This document shows positions 25,682-34,025 of a stretch of 39,513 bases of DNA, piece after piece. A model generated the notes under the pieces. It was not told the DNA's origin. It ran no database searches and saw only the letters and a list, made by a program, of their open reading frames with translations. The stretch comes from Kordiimonadaceae bacterium UBA4441 (lineage in GTDB: Bacteria > Pseudomonadota > Alphaproteobacteria > Sphingomonadales > Emcibacteraceae). Position 1 is the stretch's first letter. Every line of letters starts with the position of its first letter. The DNA lies in assembly GCA_002390425.1 (NCBI GenBank), contig DGPL01000014.1, positions 1 through 39,513 of the forward strand, in the 5' to 3' direction. Made by a program: the position numbers and the translations under genes.

Positions 25682-25819
25682 GTTGTTCGTATTTAATGAA
25701 CGTATTTAGTAAATAGTTGAATTTTATATACAATAATAATTTTAACCCTGTCATGTTTTTTGCGTTAAAGCATCAGGGATATGCGATAAAACGGCTTAAA
25801 TTAAGTGAAGTATCGCGAC

Positions 25820-26359
25820 TCAACTAAATAGGTCGTCAATTGCATCTTGAGCATTGTTCTTTTCATCTACATCATCATCAAAATAATCATCAATAACATC
25901 TTGTTGGCTAGTGAATTCTTTGCTGTTGATAATGGCTGAACAATTTTCAATCATTCTTTCCATTTTTGGGGTATATTCTGCAACAATGATATTAACTTCA
26001 TTTAAATCGTTTTTATCTAATGATTCTTTAACTTTGATGATTGTGCTAAGTAACAATTTATCCATTTCTGAAACACATTTTTCAAATGGTTCTTTGTATT
26101 TTATAGGTGAATGGTGAAATGCTTCTATTGCAAGATCTTTATCTTGAAATACGCTATATTTAAAATGACCTTGATATGAGATCGCTTCCCATTCTGTAAT
26201 ATCATCAATACAGTCAGGCATTTCGGCAATCATGCCGAGTAGCATATGAATTTCATTAAAATGATTTAAGTAGTTAGTCGCCAATAATGTTTGCGGGTTA
26301 ATATTTTTACCTGCAACCAGTTCCTGATATCTCTTATATTCTGATATATTAGAGTTCAT
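25820..26359 (-). CDS. Conserved-looking unknown acidic protein
   Basis: A 179-residue soluble protein from the ATG at 26359 (an in-frame TTG lies just before it). Helical throughout. It opens ISEYKRYQELVAGKNINPQTLLATNYLNHFNEIHMLLGMIAEMPDCIDDITEW and has a long helix (DKLLLSTIIKVKESLDKNDLNEVNIIVAEYTPKMERMI). The end is strongly acidic (DDYFDDDVDEKNNAQDAIDDLFS). The NYLNHFNEI...MPDCIDDI block looks conserved, and I have a weak memory of similar uncharacterised alphaproteobacterial proteins, but no function is known to me. Same strand as the glnA and efflux operons but separated from both by long gaps. Confidence 0.7.
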   Translation of the reverse strand: MNSNISEYKRYQELVAGKNINPQTLLATNYLNHFNEIHMLLGMIAEMPDCIDDITEWEAISYQGHFKYSVFQDKDLAIEAFHHSPIKYKEPFEKCVSEMDKLLLSTIIKVKESLDKNDLNEVNIIVAEYTPKMERMIENCSAIINSKEFTSQQDVIDDYFDDDVDEKNNAQDAIDDLFS

Positions 26360-26463
26360 CAAATTTTAATCTATCCCGTAATTCGTAACCTCAAACTTCA
26401 CTATCGCATGATTTTCTTGAATAAAAGTTAATCTCGGGGGAATTTCAAATATAAGTTAAAAAT

Positions 26464-26501
26464 AAAAGAGGCCGATACGAATTTCCGTAACGGCCCCTTT
26501 T
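26464..26501 (-). terminator. Terminator of glnBA
   Basis: Reading the minus strand: stem AAAAG-x-GGCCG with CGGCC-x-CTTTT, one internal mismatch, enclosing a second small stem (TACG/CGTA). A T-run follows on the minus strand. It lies 19 bases beyond the glnA stop. Confidence 0.85.
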
Positions 26502-26520
26502 ATTAACTTTTTAAAATGGA

Positions 26521-27930
26521 TTATGAAGAATAATACATTTCGAACTCAACAGGATGAGGTGTCATTTCAAGACGTTGGATTTCTTCACGTTTAAGTTCAA
26601 TGTATGCATCAATTTGATCATCAGAGAATACATCGCCTTTTTTAAGAAACTCTCTATCTGCGTCAAGGGCATCAAGTGCTTCACCGAGAGAGGCTGCAAC
26701 ACGTGGAACTTCTTTTAACTCTTCAGGTGGAAGGTGATAAAGATCTTTATCCATTGCTTCACCAGGATGAATTTTATTCTCAATCCCGTCAAGACCTGCC
26801 ATCATTAGCGCTGCAAACGAAAGATATGGGTTTGCTGTTGGGTCTGGAAAACGAACTTCAACACGCTTACCATTAGGACTTGCAGAATGAGGAATTCGAC
26901 AAGAAGCGGAGCGGTTGCGGGCAGAATATGCAAGAAGCACAGGTGCTTCAAATCCTGGAACCAAACGCTTGTAGCTATTTGTTGAAGGGTTAGTGAATGC
27001 ATTAATTGCTTTAGCATGTTTAATGATGCCACCAATGTAGTAAAGGCAAGTTTCAGAAAGGTCTGCATAACTATTGCCGGCGAAAAGCGGTTTACCATCT
27101 TTCCAAATTGACATATGGACATGCATACCTGAGCCATTATCTGCTGCAATTGGTTTTGGCATAAATGTTGCCGTTTTGCCGTAAGCACGTGCCACTTGGT
27201 GTGTGATATATTTATAAAGTTGAACGCGCTCGGCAGTTTCAACAAGCGTACCAAATGTTAAACCAAGCTCATGTTGTGATGGTGCAACTTCTTGATGGTG
27301 TTTATCCATAGGAAGGCCGCATTCTTTCATCAATGACACCATTTCACTACGAATGTCTTGGCAGCGATCAAATGGCTCAAGTGAGAAATAGTTGCTTGTT
27401 GCACCTGTACGGTGAGCTTTATTACCACCTTCTATAGTTGCACCAGAATTTGTTGGTGTTTGCTCGTCATTAAGGGAATAACCCGCGCTATCATAGTCCA
27501 CATTATATTTTACATCATCAAACATGAAAAATTCTGGCTCAGGACCAAAGTATGCTGTGTCACCAATGCCGGAAAATTTAAGATATGCTTCTGCGCGTTC
27601 TGCGGTTGAGCGCGGGTCACGACCATATCCTTCGCCTGTCGCAGGCTCAACAACGGAACAGAAAATAGAAATCGTTGCTTGACCATAAAATGGATCAATA
27701 ATTGCAGTAGATGGATCAAGTTGAAGGATCATGTCACTATCGTTAATGGTTTTCCATCCGGGAACAGATGAACCATCAAACATAACGCCTTCTTCAAACA
27801 TATCTTCATCGACGAGGTCCGCGCACATGCTTATATGATACATTTTTCCTTTTGTATCACTGTAACGAAGATCTACATATTCAATCTCTTCTTCTTTAAT
27901 GAGGTCTAATACTTTTTGAACGTCTGACAT
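26521..27930 (-). CDS. glnA: Glutamine synthetase, type I
   Basis: A 469-residue GSI that makes glutamine from glutamate, ammonia and ATP as a dodecamer. Landmarks: YVDLRYSDTKGKMYHIS, MFDGSSVPGW, the metal-binding FGPEPEFFMFDD, HHQEVAPSQHELGLTFGTL, NGSGMHVHMSIWKDG, the latch loop NPSTNSYKRLVPGFEAP, and NRSASCRIP. Tyr398 in DKDLYHLPPEE corresponds to the E. coli adenylylation site Tyr397, so activity should be set by GlnE under PII control. Ribosome binding site AGGAAA precedes the ATG at 27930. It lies 45 bases after glnB, with no terminator between, and is transcribed with it from the sigma-54 promoter upstream of glnB. Confidence 0.98.
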   Translation of the reverse strand: MSDVQKVLDLIKEEEIEYVDLRYSDTKGKMYHISMCADLVDEDMFEEGVMFDGSSVPGWKTINDSDMILQLDPSTAIIDPFYGQATISIFCSVVEPATGEGYGRDPRSTAERAEAYLKFSGIGDTAYFGPEPEFFMFDDVKYNVDYDSAGYSLNDEQTPTNSGATIEGGNKAHRTGATSNYFSLEPFDRCQDIRSEMVSLMKECGLPMDKHHQEVAPSQHELGLTFGTLVETAERVQLYKYITHQVARAYGKTATFMPKPIAADNGSGMHVHMSIWKDGKPLFAGNSYADLSETCLYYIGGIIKHAKAINAFTNPSTNSYKRLVPGFEAPVLLAYSARNRSASCRIPHSASPNGKRVEVRFPDPTANPYLSFAALMMAGLDGIENKIHPGEAMDKDLYHLPPEELKEVPRVAASLGEALDALDADREFLKKGDVFSDDQIDAYIELKREEIQRLEMTPHPVEFEMYYSS

Positions 27931-27975
27931 TTTATTTCCTATTTTCTTAATGTTTAAATGAATTGATTAAATTTC

Positions 27976-28314
27976 TTATATGGCATCATCACCGGTTTCA
28001 CCGGTTCTAATGCGAATAGCTTCTTCAATACTGCTAATGAATATTTTGCCGTCCCCAATGCGACCGGTTTTAGCAGCCTGCTGAATAGCTTCAACGGCGC
28101 GCTCAACGAGTGCGTCTTGTAAAATGATCTCTATTTTTACTTTTGGCAGAAAATCGACAACATATTCGGCACCACGGTATAATTCGGTATGGCCTTTTTG
28201 TCGTCCAAACCCTTTTGCCTCAATTACGGTAATGCCGGAAAGGCCAACCTCATGAAGTGCTTCTTTAACTTCATCGAGTTTAAACGGCTTAATAATGGCT
28301 TCAATTTTTTTCAT
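27976..28314 (-). CDS. glnB: Nitrogen regulatory protein PII
   Basis: A 112-residue PII trimer subunit. It starts MKKIEAIIKPFKLDEVKEAL, carries the T-loop GHTELYRGAEYVVDFLPK with the uridylylation site Tyr51, and the B-loop TGRIGDGKIF. It senses 2-oxoglutarate and ATP/ADP and, through uridylylation by GlnD, controls GlnE and NtrB. Pairing with glnA rather than with amtB makes this GlnB, not GlnK. GGAAAAC precedes the ATG at ideal spacing. A textbook -24/-12 promoter lies about 45 bases upstream, so expression should respond to nitrogen limitation through NtrC. Confidence 0.97.
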   Translation of the reverse strand: MKKIEAIIKPFKLDEVKEALHEVGLSGITVIEAKGFGRQKGHTELYRGAEYVVDFLPKVKIEIILQDALVERAVEAIQQAAKTGRIGDGKIFISSIEEAIRIRTGETGDDAI

Positions 28315-28356
28315 TTGTTTTCCAAATCGTTTGTCGTCTGATTAATGTCCGTTTTA

Positions 28357-28375
28357 TTTGCACATACCGTGCCAA
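28357..28375 (-). promoter_or_regulatory. Sigma-54 (-24/-12) promoter of glnBA
   Basis: On the minus strand the sequence reads TTGGCACGGTATGTGCAAA. GG (-24) and GC (-12) are separated by exactly 10 bases; only one base differs from consensus TGGCAC-N5-TTGC. The predicted transcript starts near 28349, giving a leader of about 35 bases before glnB. Confidence 0.85.
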
Positions 28376-28485
28376 CAATAAAATTTCCCAGAAAACAAGG
28401 GGTTTATAGCAAATGGAATTTTTCGTTAATTATAAAATGATTAAAATGAATCCATTGAGTGCTTAAAAAATAGGCAAAGACTTAA

Positions 28486-28504
28486 AATGCAGTCATCCTG
28501 CATT
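28486..28504. promoter_or_regulatory. Dyad at enhancer distance upstream of glnBA
   Basis: AATGCAG-TCATC-CTGCATT, a perfect seven-base inverted repeat about 120 bases upstream of the sigma-54 promoter, where NtrC enhancers usually lie. The TGCA half-sites match NtrC but are 7 bases apart instead of 9, so this may be another activator's site or chance. Confidence 0.3.
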
Positions 28505-28539
28505 AATAGAAAAAAGATTTCATTTTGTGATAATCTTAC

Positions 28540-28568
28540 TTGACGCCTAGTGCTCTTCCCCTTAAAAG
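28540..28568 (+). promoter_or_regulatory. Candidate promoter of tRNA-His
   Basis: TTGACG (28540-28545), 17-base spacer, TAAAAG (28563-28568). The predicted start near 28575 is about 27 bases before the tRNA. Confidence 0.5.
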
Positions 28569-28601
28569 GGCTTCACTTTCCGCATGGAAATATTTTGTTG
28601 T

Positions 28602-28679
28602 GGCGGGTGTAGCTCAGTAGGTTAGAGCGCCAGATTGTGATTCTGGATGCCGCCGGTTCAAATCCGGTCACTCGCCCCA
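28602..28679 (+). tRNA. tRNA-His (anticodon GTG) with encoded G-1
   Basis: Cloverleaf: acceptor GCGGGTG (28603-28609) with CACTCGC (28669-28675); anticodon stem CCAGA/TCTGG with loop TTGTGAT and anticodon GTG at 28637-28639; T-arm CCGGTTCAAATCCGG. The discriminator is C73 (28676), CCA is encoded (28677-28679), and a G precedes the acceptor (28602), giving the canonical G-1:C73 identity pair recognised by ordinary HisRS. Confidence 0.97.
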
Positions 28680-28745
28680 TTTTCCCCCTATACATATATA
28701 ACTCGATGTTCTAATTTATTTTTGAAAATATTTTAGGGGCTATCT

Positions 28746-29759
28746 ATGAAAATACGAAATTTTATAACTGTTATATTATCTGTATCGCTTATTTCTTGCG
28801 GGCAATCTGAACAGGAATCAGATATGTCTTCGGAAGTTGTGATTACAGAAAATAGCCAAGTACAAGGCAGAGGAGAAGGGAAGGATAACTGGTATGATAA
28901 TCTTCTACGCTCGCATTGGGATAAATTTGAACTTATTGAACTCCCCGAAGATCAAGATTGGTTTGAAGTATATAAAATTACGGATAGCATTTATGCCATT
29001 TACGAAATGGGACAATTTGAAGAAGTTATTTCATATCTAATACTTGGCGAGAAGCGTGCACTTTTATTTGATACGGGTATAGGGGTCGGTGATATTGGTA
29101 CATTAGTCGCAGCTTTAACTGATTTGCCAGTTTCTGTGCTCAATTCTCATACACATTATGATCACGTTGGAGGCAATCATTTTTATATTGAAAAAATATA
29201 TGGTACAACAACAAAATACACAATTGATCATTCAGCGGGTCGCACCAACGAAGAAATAAGAGAATTTGTAGGTCCTGGGTGGGTTTGGAAACCGATGCCT
29301 AACGGGGTAACTGCTGATAATTACCACAGTAAGCAATTCAACATCACTAATACTATTTACGATGGCAATACAATTGATTTGGGTGGAAGAATATTATATA
29401 TATTTCTTGTGCCGGGCCATAAACCAGACGCCCTTGTGGTAATGGACCGAGAAGAAAGATTGTTATTTATGGGAGACACATTTTATCCAGCGTCTTTGTA
29501 TGCGCACATGGGGGATGCGAATTTTAATGACTACGTAAAGTCAGCGGAAAAACTGGCGGCTATGGCTGAACATGTTGATATTTTGCTTCCTGCCCATAAT
29601 GAGCCTTGGGTAAGTGCTGATTATTTGCCCGCGATGTATCAAGGTTTTCTGGATATACAGAAACCTGATGCTGAATACCGCATCACAGACGGTGACCGTG
29701 AATATCGTTTTGATGGGTTCACCATAATGGTGAGTGATCCGCCCCCATGGCAGGAATAA
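28746..29759 (+). CDS. Metallo-beta-lactamase-fold hydrolase, predicted lipoprotein
   Basis: A 337-residue protein with a lipoprotein signal (LISC, Cys18). The metal site is SHTHYDHVGG (His135, His137, Asp139, His140), followed by the third His in VPGHKPDALVV, an Asp in FMGDTFYP and a late His in LPAHNEPW, the full two-metal set. The overall form is a glyoxalase-II-like or lactamase-like hydrolase on the periplasmic side. The substrate cannot be read from sequence: quorum-signal lactones, beta-lactams and phosphoesters are all possible, and there is no sign of a true class B beta-lactamase. Ribosome binding site AGGGG. It lies between tRNA-His and nnr, 27 bases before nnr, so probably co-transcribed with it. 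Confidence 0.88.
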   Translation: MKIRNFITVILSVSLISCGQSEQESDMSSEVVITENSQVQGRGEGKDNWYDNLLRSHWDKFELIELPEDQDWFEVYKITDSIYAIYEMGQFEEVISYLILGEKRALLFDTGIGVGDIGTLVAALTDLPVSVLNSHTHYDHVGGNHFYIEKIYGTTTKYTIDHSAGRTNEEIREFVGPGWVWKPMPNGVTADNYHSKQFNITNTIYDGNTIDLGGRILYIFLVPGHKPDALVVMDREERLLFMGDTFYPASLYAHMGDANFNDYVKSAEKLAAMAEHVDILLPAHNEPWVSADYLPAMYQGFLDIQKPDAEYRITDGDREYRFDGFTIMVSDPPPWQE

Positions 29760-29786
29760 TTTTTTGGAATAGGAATAAGTGAATTT

Positions 29787-31271
29787 ATGACAAATAAATA
29801 TGCCATTTTATCAACCGAGCAAATGAAAACTGCAGATGATTTTGCAATTGCAGATTTAATTAGCAGGGGTCATGGCGGGGCTGATTTAATGGAAGAGGCG
29901 GGCCGTGCCGTTTCAAGGAGGATCATCGGTGCTGTTAATGGCAATAGTGCGCTCGTACTTTGTGGGCCCGGAAATAATGGTGGCGATGGTTTTGTCATAG
30001 CACGTCACTTAAAAAAAGCAGGCTTTATAGTAACTCTAGCATTGCTAGGTGATGAAAATAATTTAACTGGTGACGCGCGTCTGATGGCTGATAGATGGAA
30101 TGGGGAAATCATTCCCATCGCGCCAGACATTGTGACTAACTGCGATGTTATTGTTGATGCACTTTTTGGGACTGGTTTATCCAAATATATTTCAGGAAAC
30201 CTCGAAGAAACACTTATTCAGGTAAATGATTGCGAAGCTTTAAAAGTGGCTGTTGATATACCAAGCGGAATAAAAGGAAATAGTGGGGAAATTCTTGGTG
30301 CAGCGTTTAAGGCGGATATCACCATTACATTTTGCCGAAAAAAACCAGCACATTTACTTTATCCTGGAAAAGAATATTGCTCGGAAACATTGGTTGCTGA
30401 TATTGGCATTGATGATCGTGCAGTATTAGAAACTAAACCAGATACATATGAAAATCATCCAGATTTTTGGTTAGGTGAATTTCCGATACTTAAGTCAGAT
30501 GGACATAAATATCATCGTGGACACGCAGTGGTAGTCAGTGGTGATATGATTTCAACAGGTGCAAGTCGATTGGCTGCAATGGCGGCTATAAAAAGTGGTG
30601 CTGGACTTGTTAGTGTAAGTAGTCCGGATGATGCATTAAGCACTCATGCGGCCCATTTAACCGCGATTATGATAAGAAAACAGTCTTCTCTAAATAATGA
30701 TTTAAAAGATCATCGTTTAAATGCATGGTGTATAGGACCGGCTACGGGCGTAAATGGAAATACAAGGCAGGCAGTTCTATCGATCATTCGTTCAGGTAAA
30801 AAAACTGTGCTTGATGCTGACGCGTTAAGTGTGTTTGAAGAGGGGCCTCTGGAGCTTTTCGAAGCGATTAATAAATCATCAGATTGTAATTGTGTATTAA
30901 CCCCGCATAGTGGTGAATTTGGCAGGGTGTTTCCTTATTTAAAAAAATTAGATAAATTAACGGCAACTAAAAACGCTGCAAAATTATCTGGTGCCATTGT
31001 CATTTATAAAGGAGCTGATACCGTTATAGCATCGCCCGACGGACGGGCGGTGATTTCAAGCAGTGCTCCACCTACGCTGGCGACAGCGGGTTCAGGTGAT
31101 GTGCTTGCGGGGATAATAACGGGATTGCTAGCGCAAAGTATGCCAGCGTTTGAAGCCTCATGTGCTGCCGTTTGGCTTCACTCTGAATGTGCAAAAAAAA
31201 TAGGTTTAGGGCTTATTTCAGAGGATTTAGCAAAAGAGATTCCCGCTATTTTACAAGAGTTAAATATTTAA
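29787..31271 (+). CDS. nnr: Bifunctional NAD(P)H-hydrate epimerase / ADP-dependent dehydratase
   Basis: A 494-residue fusion that repairs hydrated NAD(P)H (NADHX/NADPHX). The N-terminal YjeF_N epimerase half (to about 215) has the glycine loop CGPGNNGGDGFVIARHL and VDALFGTGLSK. The C-terminal YjeF_C dehydratase half has YHRGHAVVVSGD, AGLVSVSSP, WCIGPATG, VLDADALSVF, LTPHSGEFGRVF and ATAGSGDVLAGIITGLLAQ. The two-domain fusion is the usual bacterial form. Start at 29787, with AGGAAT about 11 bases upstream. A link to glnB in neighbouring position is common in alphaproteobacteria as I recall; here tRNA-His and the lipoprotein lie between. Confidence 0.96.
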   Translation: MTNKYAILSTEQMKTADDFAIADLISRGHGGADLMEEAGRAVSRRIIGAVNGNSALVLCGPGNNGGDGFVIARHLKKAGFIVTLALLGDENNLTGDARLMADRWNGEIIPIAPDIVTNCDVIVDALFGTGLSKYISGNLEETLIQVNDCEALKVAVDIPSGIKGNSGEILGAAFKADITITFCRKKPAHLLYPGKEYCSETLVADIGIDDRAVLETKPDTYENHPDFWLGEFPILKSDGHKYHRGHAVVVSGDMISTGASRLAAMAAIKSGAGLVSVSSPDDALSTHAAHLTAIMIRKQSSLNNDLKDHRLNAWCIGPATGVNGNTRQAVLSIIRSGKKTVLDADALSVFEEGPLELFEAINKSSDCNCVLTPHSGEFGRVFPYLKKLDKLTATKNAAKLSGAIVIYKGADTVIASPDGRAVISSSAPPTLATAGSGDVLAGIITGLLAQSMPAFEASCAAVWLHSECAKKIGLGLISEDLAKEIPAILQELNI

Positions 31272-31469
31272 GATTATTTTTGTGTCTATGCTTAACAATA
31301 AAGCAGCTCGTTTAAAGTGATCTAACTGTTTGTATTTATTTGATTATTAGCATCACTTTATAGCTGGGGTATTTTTTTTACAAAAATATGAATTTTTCTG
31401 TGGCGTTTTCATTTTATTTGTCTATAAATGCCTCTCAACACGAAATTGTGACATTTTTGGTGTCTATAG

Positions 31470-31554
31470 GCGGGTGTGGCGAAATTGGTAGACGCGCTAG
31501 ATTTAGGTTCTAGTTTCGAGAGAAGTGAAGGTTCAAGTCCTTTCACCCGCACCA
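31470..31554 (+). tRNA. tRNA-Leu (anticodon TAG)
   Basis: An 85-base class II tRNA. Acceptor GCGGGTG pairs with CACCCGC (31544-31550), A73 and encoded CCA at 31551-31554. Anticodon stem CTAGA with TCTAG, loop TTTAGGT, anticodon TAG at 31504-31506, reading CUA-type Leu codons. The long variable arm is present. Confidence 0.96.
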
Positions 31555-31582
31555 AAAATTCACAGCATTAAATAACGAACAC

Positions 31583-31612
31583 GGACTTTGTGAGTAATTG
31601 CAAGGTCCCTTT
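31583..31612 (+). terminator. Hairpin between tRNA-Leu and tig
   Basis: GGACTTTG (31583-31590) pairs with CAAGGTCC (31601-31608, one wobble) and is followed by CTTT. It is a weak terminator for tRNA-Leu or a structured leader of tig, whose start at 31633 lacks an obvious ribosome binding site. Confidence 0.45.
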
Positions 31613-31632
31613 AATTATTAGATAGATCGATC

Positions 31633-33147
31633 ATGAAGATAACTGAAAAAGAGAATAATGGCCTTAAACGTGTATATGAAGTGGTCATACCTGCGGCGGA
31701 TATTGAAGCAAAAGTAGACGCCGAAATCCTTGAAGCGCAAAAAACAGTAAAAATGCCAGGCTTTAGACCGGGTAAAGCGCCAGTTTCCCTTCTTAAAAAA
31801 CTTCATGGTAAAAACTTCCTTGGAAAAATCCTTGAGGAAACTGTGAATGAAACTTCTCAACAGGCACTTAATGATAAAGGCGACCGTCCTGCGACACAGC
31901 CAAAAATTGAAGTGACTTCTTTTGATGATGGTGAAGATCTTGTTTATACAATGGAACTTGAAGTTGTTCCTGAATTTGATGTTCCTGATCTTGCGAAGCT
32001 AAAATTAGAAAAGCTTGTTGTTAAAGTTGAAGACAAACAAATCAACGAAGCGATTGAAAATATTGCAGCTGGTCAAAAAGATTATAAGAAAGCCGCTAAA
32101 ACATATAAAGCAGCCGATGGTGATGCCGTTCTTATTGATTATGTCGGTTCTGTTGATGGTGAAGAGTTTGATGGTGGTGCCACTGAAGGGGCGCAACTTG
32201 TGCTTGGTTCAAATACATTTATCCCTGGATATGAAGAACAACTTGTTGGTGTAAAAGCAGGCGACAAAAAAGATGTTGTTGTATCTTTCCCTGAAGGTTA
32301 TCAGGCTGAACATCTTGCCGGTAAAGAAGCGCTATTCAAAGTAAATGTTATTGAAGTTCAAAAACCAGCCCCAGTAAAAGTTGATGATAAACTTGCAAAA
32401 CGTCTGGGTCTTGCGGATCTTGATGGCCTTAAAGATGCCGTTAAAGGGCAGATTGAAAATGAGCACAGTGAATTAAGCCGCACTCATCTTAAGCGTGGCC
32501 TTCTTGATGCGCTTGCTGAAGCGGTTGATTTTGAAGTTCCGGAAAATATGTATGAAGCTGAGAATGCGCAAATTCTTCAGCAAATTAAAATGGATGCTCA
32601 TCGCCAACTAATGGCTGAAAATCCTGAAGCAAAACCCGAAGACGTTGAAGAACCATCTGATGATGTTAAAGCTGAATATGCTGATATTGCGCTGCGTCGC
32701 GTTCGTTTAGGACTTCTTCTTTCTGAGATCGGAAGCCAAAATGACATTCAAGTCGGCCAAGATGAAGTAACACGTGCCATTTCTGCTGAGGCCCGTAAAT
32801 ATCCTGGTCAAGAACAGCAAGTGTTTGAATATTTCCAAAAAGATCCAAATGCGATGGCACAAATCAAAGCACCGCTTTATGAAGAAAAAGTGGTTGATTT
32901 TATTCTTGAGCTTGCAAAAATCAACGAGAAAAAAGTTTCTTATGATAAGATGATTGAAATCATCGAAGCAGAAGATGATGATGCACCGGCTAAGAAGAAG
33001 CCAGCTAAGAAAAAAGCCTCTGCGAAAAAAGTGCCTGCGAAAAAAGCAGCTGCAAAAAAAGCACCAGCAAAGAAGGCCGCAGCTAAGAAATCGGCAGCTA
33101 AAAAAGCACCTGCCAAAAAAGCAGCTGCAAAAAAAGCTGACAAATAG
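31633..33147 (+). CDS. tig: Trigger factor with histone-like Lys/Ala tail
   Basis: A 504-residue ribosome-bound chaperone and prolyl isomerase. The N-terminal ribosome-binding domain carries the FRPGKAP signature (about 44-50). The FKBP-type domain is at about 160-245 (GDAVLIDYVGSVDGEEFDGG...FIPGYEEQLVGVKAGDKKDVVVSFP). The helical C-terminal domain runs to about 450. The last 54 residues (451-504) are almost only Lys, Ala and Pro in AAKK/APAKK repeats, like the tail of histone H1. Shorter Lys/Ala tails occur on alphaproteobacterial trigger factors, but this one is long and may add RNA or ribosome binding. Followed by a strong terminator, then clpP. Confidence 0.96.
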   Translation: MKITEKENNGLKRVYEVVIPAADIEAKVDAEILEAQKTVKMPGFRPGKAPVSLLKKLHGKNFLGKILEETVNETSQQALNDKGDRPATQPKIEVTSFDDGEDLVYTMELEVVPEFDVPDLAKLKLEKLVVKVEDKQINEAIENIAAGQKDYKKAAKTYKAADGDAVLIDYVGSVDGEEFDGGATEGAQLVLGSNTFIPGYEEQLVGVKAGDKKDVVVSFPEGYQAEHLAGKEALFKVNVIEVQKPAPVKVDDKLAKRLGLADLDGLKDAVKGQIENEHSELSRTHLKRGLLDALAEAVDFEVPENMYEAENAQILQQIKMDAHRQLMAENPEAKPEDVEEPSDDVKAEYADIALRRVRLGLLLSEIGSQNDIQVGQDEVTRAISAEARKYPGQEQQVFEYFQKDPNAMAQIKAPLYEEKVVDFILELAKINEKKVSYDKMIEIIEAEDDDAPAKKKPAKKKASAKKVPAKKAAAKKAPAKKAAAKKSAAKKAPAKKAAAKKADK

Positions 33148-33166
33148 AAATAAAGTTTATAAATTG

Positions 33167-33206
33167 TTGAGAGCCGCAATATATGTTGTGGCTCTCAATT
33201 TTTTTT
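33167..33206 (+). terminator. Terminator of tig
   Basis: Nine-base stem TTGAGAGCC (33167-33175) / GGCTCTCAA (33190-33198), then eight T (33199-33206), 20 bases after the tig stop. Confidence 0.95.
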
Positions 33207-33242
33207 GATTAATATGTTTGATAAATTATAAAGGATGCTTAA

Positions 33243-33872
33243 ATGAGCGATATCGTCGATACAAAAATGAATAACTTAGTACCAATGGTTGTTGAACAAA
33301 CAAGTAGAGGTGAACGTTCATTCGATATCTTTTCGCGTCTGTTGAAAGAGCGTATCATATTTCTTACAGGACAAGTGAATGATAGTGTATCAGCACTCAT
33401 TACGGCGCAATTGCTATTTCTTGAAGCAGATAATCCAAAAAAAGATATCGCTTTTTATATTAATTCCCCTGGCGGCGTTGTGACATCAGGTTTAGGGATA
33501 TATGACACGATGCAATATATCCGTCCAAAAGTGACAACAATTTGTATCGGTCAAGCGTGTTCAATGGGATCATTACTTTTAGCCGCAGGAGAGCCTGGTC
33601 AGCGTTTTTCTCTTCCGAACAGCCGTATAATGATTCATCAACCATCGGGTGGCGCACAAGGTCAAGCAACTGACATTGAAATTCAGGCAAATGAAATTTT
33701 GGCTTTAAGAAAAAGATTAAATCAAATTTATGTGGATCACACAGGTAAAAAATTATCTGAAGTTGAAAAGGCTATGGAACGCGATAATTTTATGTCACCT
33801 GAAGAAGCCAAGAAATTCGGTCTTATTGACGAAATATATTCTGAACGTCCTGATGGAGCGTCAGAAGACTAA
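33243..33872 (+). CDS. clpP: ATP-dependent Clp protease proteolytic subunit
   Basis: A 209-residue ClpP. The catalytic triad is Ser107 (GQACSMGS), His132 (IMIHQPSGG) and Asp181 (MERDNFM), each ten residues beyond the E. coli numbering. The N-terminus (NLVPMVVEQTSRGERSFDIFSRLL) is typical. The tetradecameric chamber degrades proteins fed by ClpX, encoded next. AAGGATG precedes the start. It is separated from clpX by 252 bases with a structured element, so clpX can be controlled on its own. Confidence 0.98.
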   Translation: MSDIVDTKMNNLVPMVVEQTSRGERSFDIFSRLLKERIIFLTGQVNDSVSALITAQLLFLEADNPKKDIAFYINSPGGVVTSGLGIYDTMQYIRPKVTTICIGQACSMGSLLLAAGEPGQRFSLPNSRIMIHQPSGGAQGQATDIEIQANEILALRKRLNQIYVDHTGKKLSEVEKAMERDNFMSPEEAKKFGLIDEIYSERPDGASED

Positions 33873-34025
33873 TAATTATTGAAATAATTAGTAAAAAAGT
33901 TCGATTTTTTTATAGTTGTTAATTAATTGTTTCCACATTTGAGTTATAGATGTTTTTAATATTGATATTTCTTCACAAAATTTTAAGTTGAAATATCATA
34001 GAATGTAATTAATTTGCTTATGGGG

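Noticed and set aside
28746..29759. Class B beta-lactamase (resistance gene)
   Set aside because: Only the general metallo-beta-lactamase fold is supported; overall sequence and lipoprotein anchor do not point to a true antibiotic-hydrolysing enzyme.
33000..33130. CRISPR or tandem repeat array
   Set aside because: The repetition comes from the AAKK/PAKK codons of the tig tail; unit lengths vary and there are no spacers.
32940..33180. Alanine/phenylalanine-rich minus-strand ORF opposite the end of tig
   Set aside because: It is the antisense of the Lys/Ala repeats of trigger factor and has no independent support.
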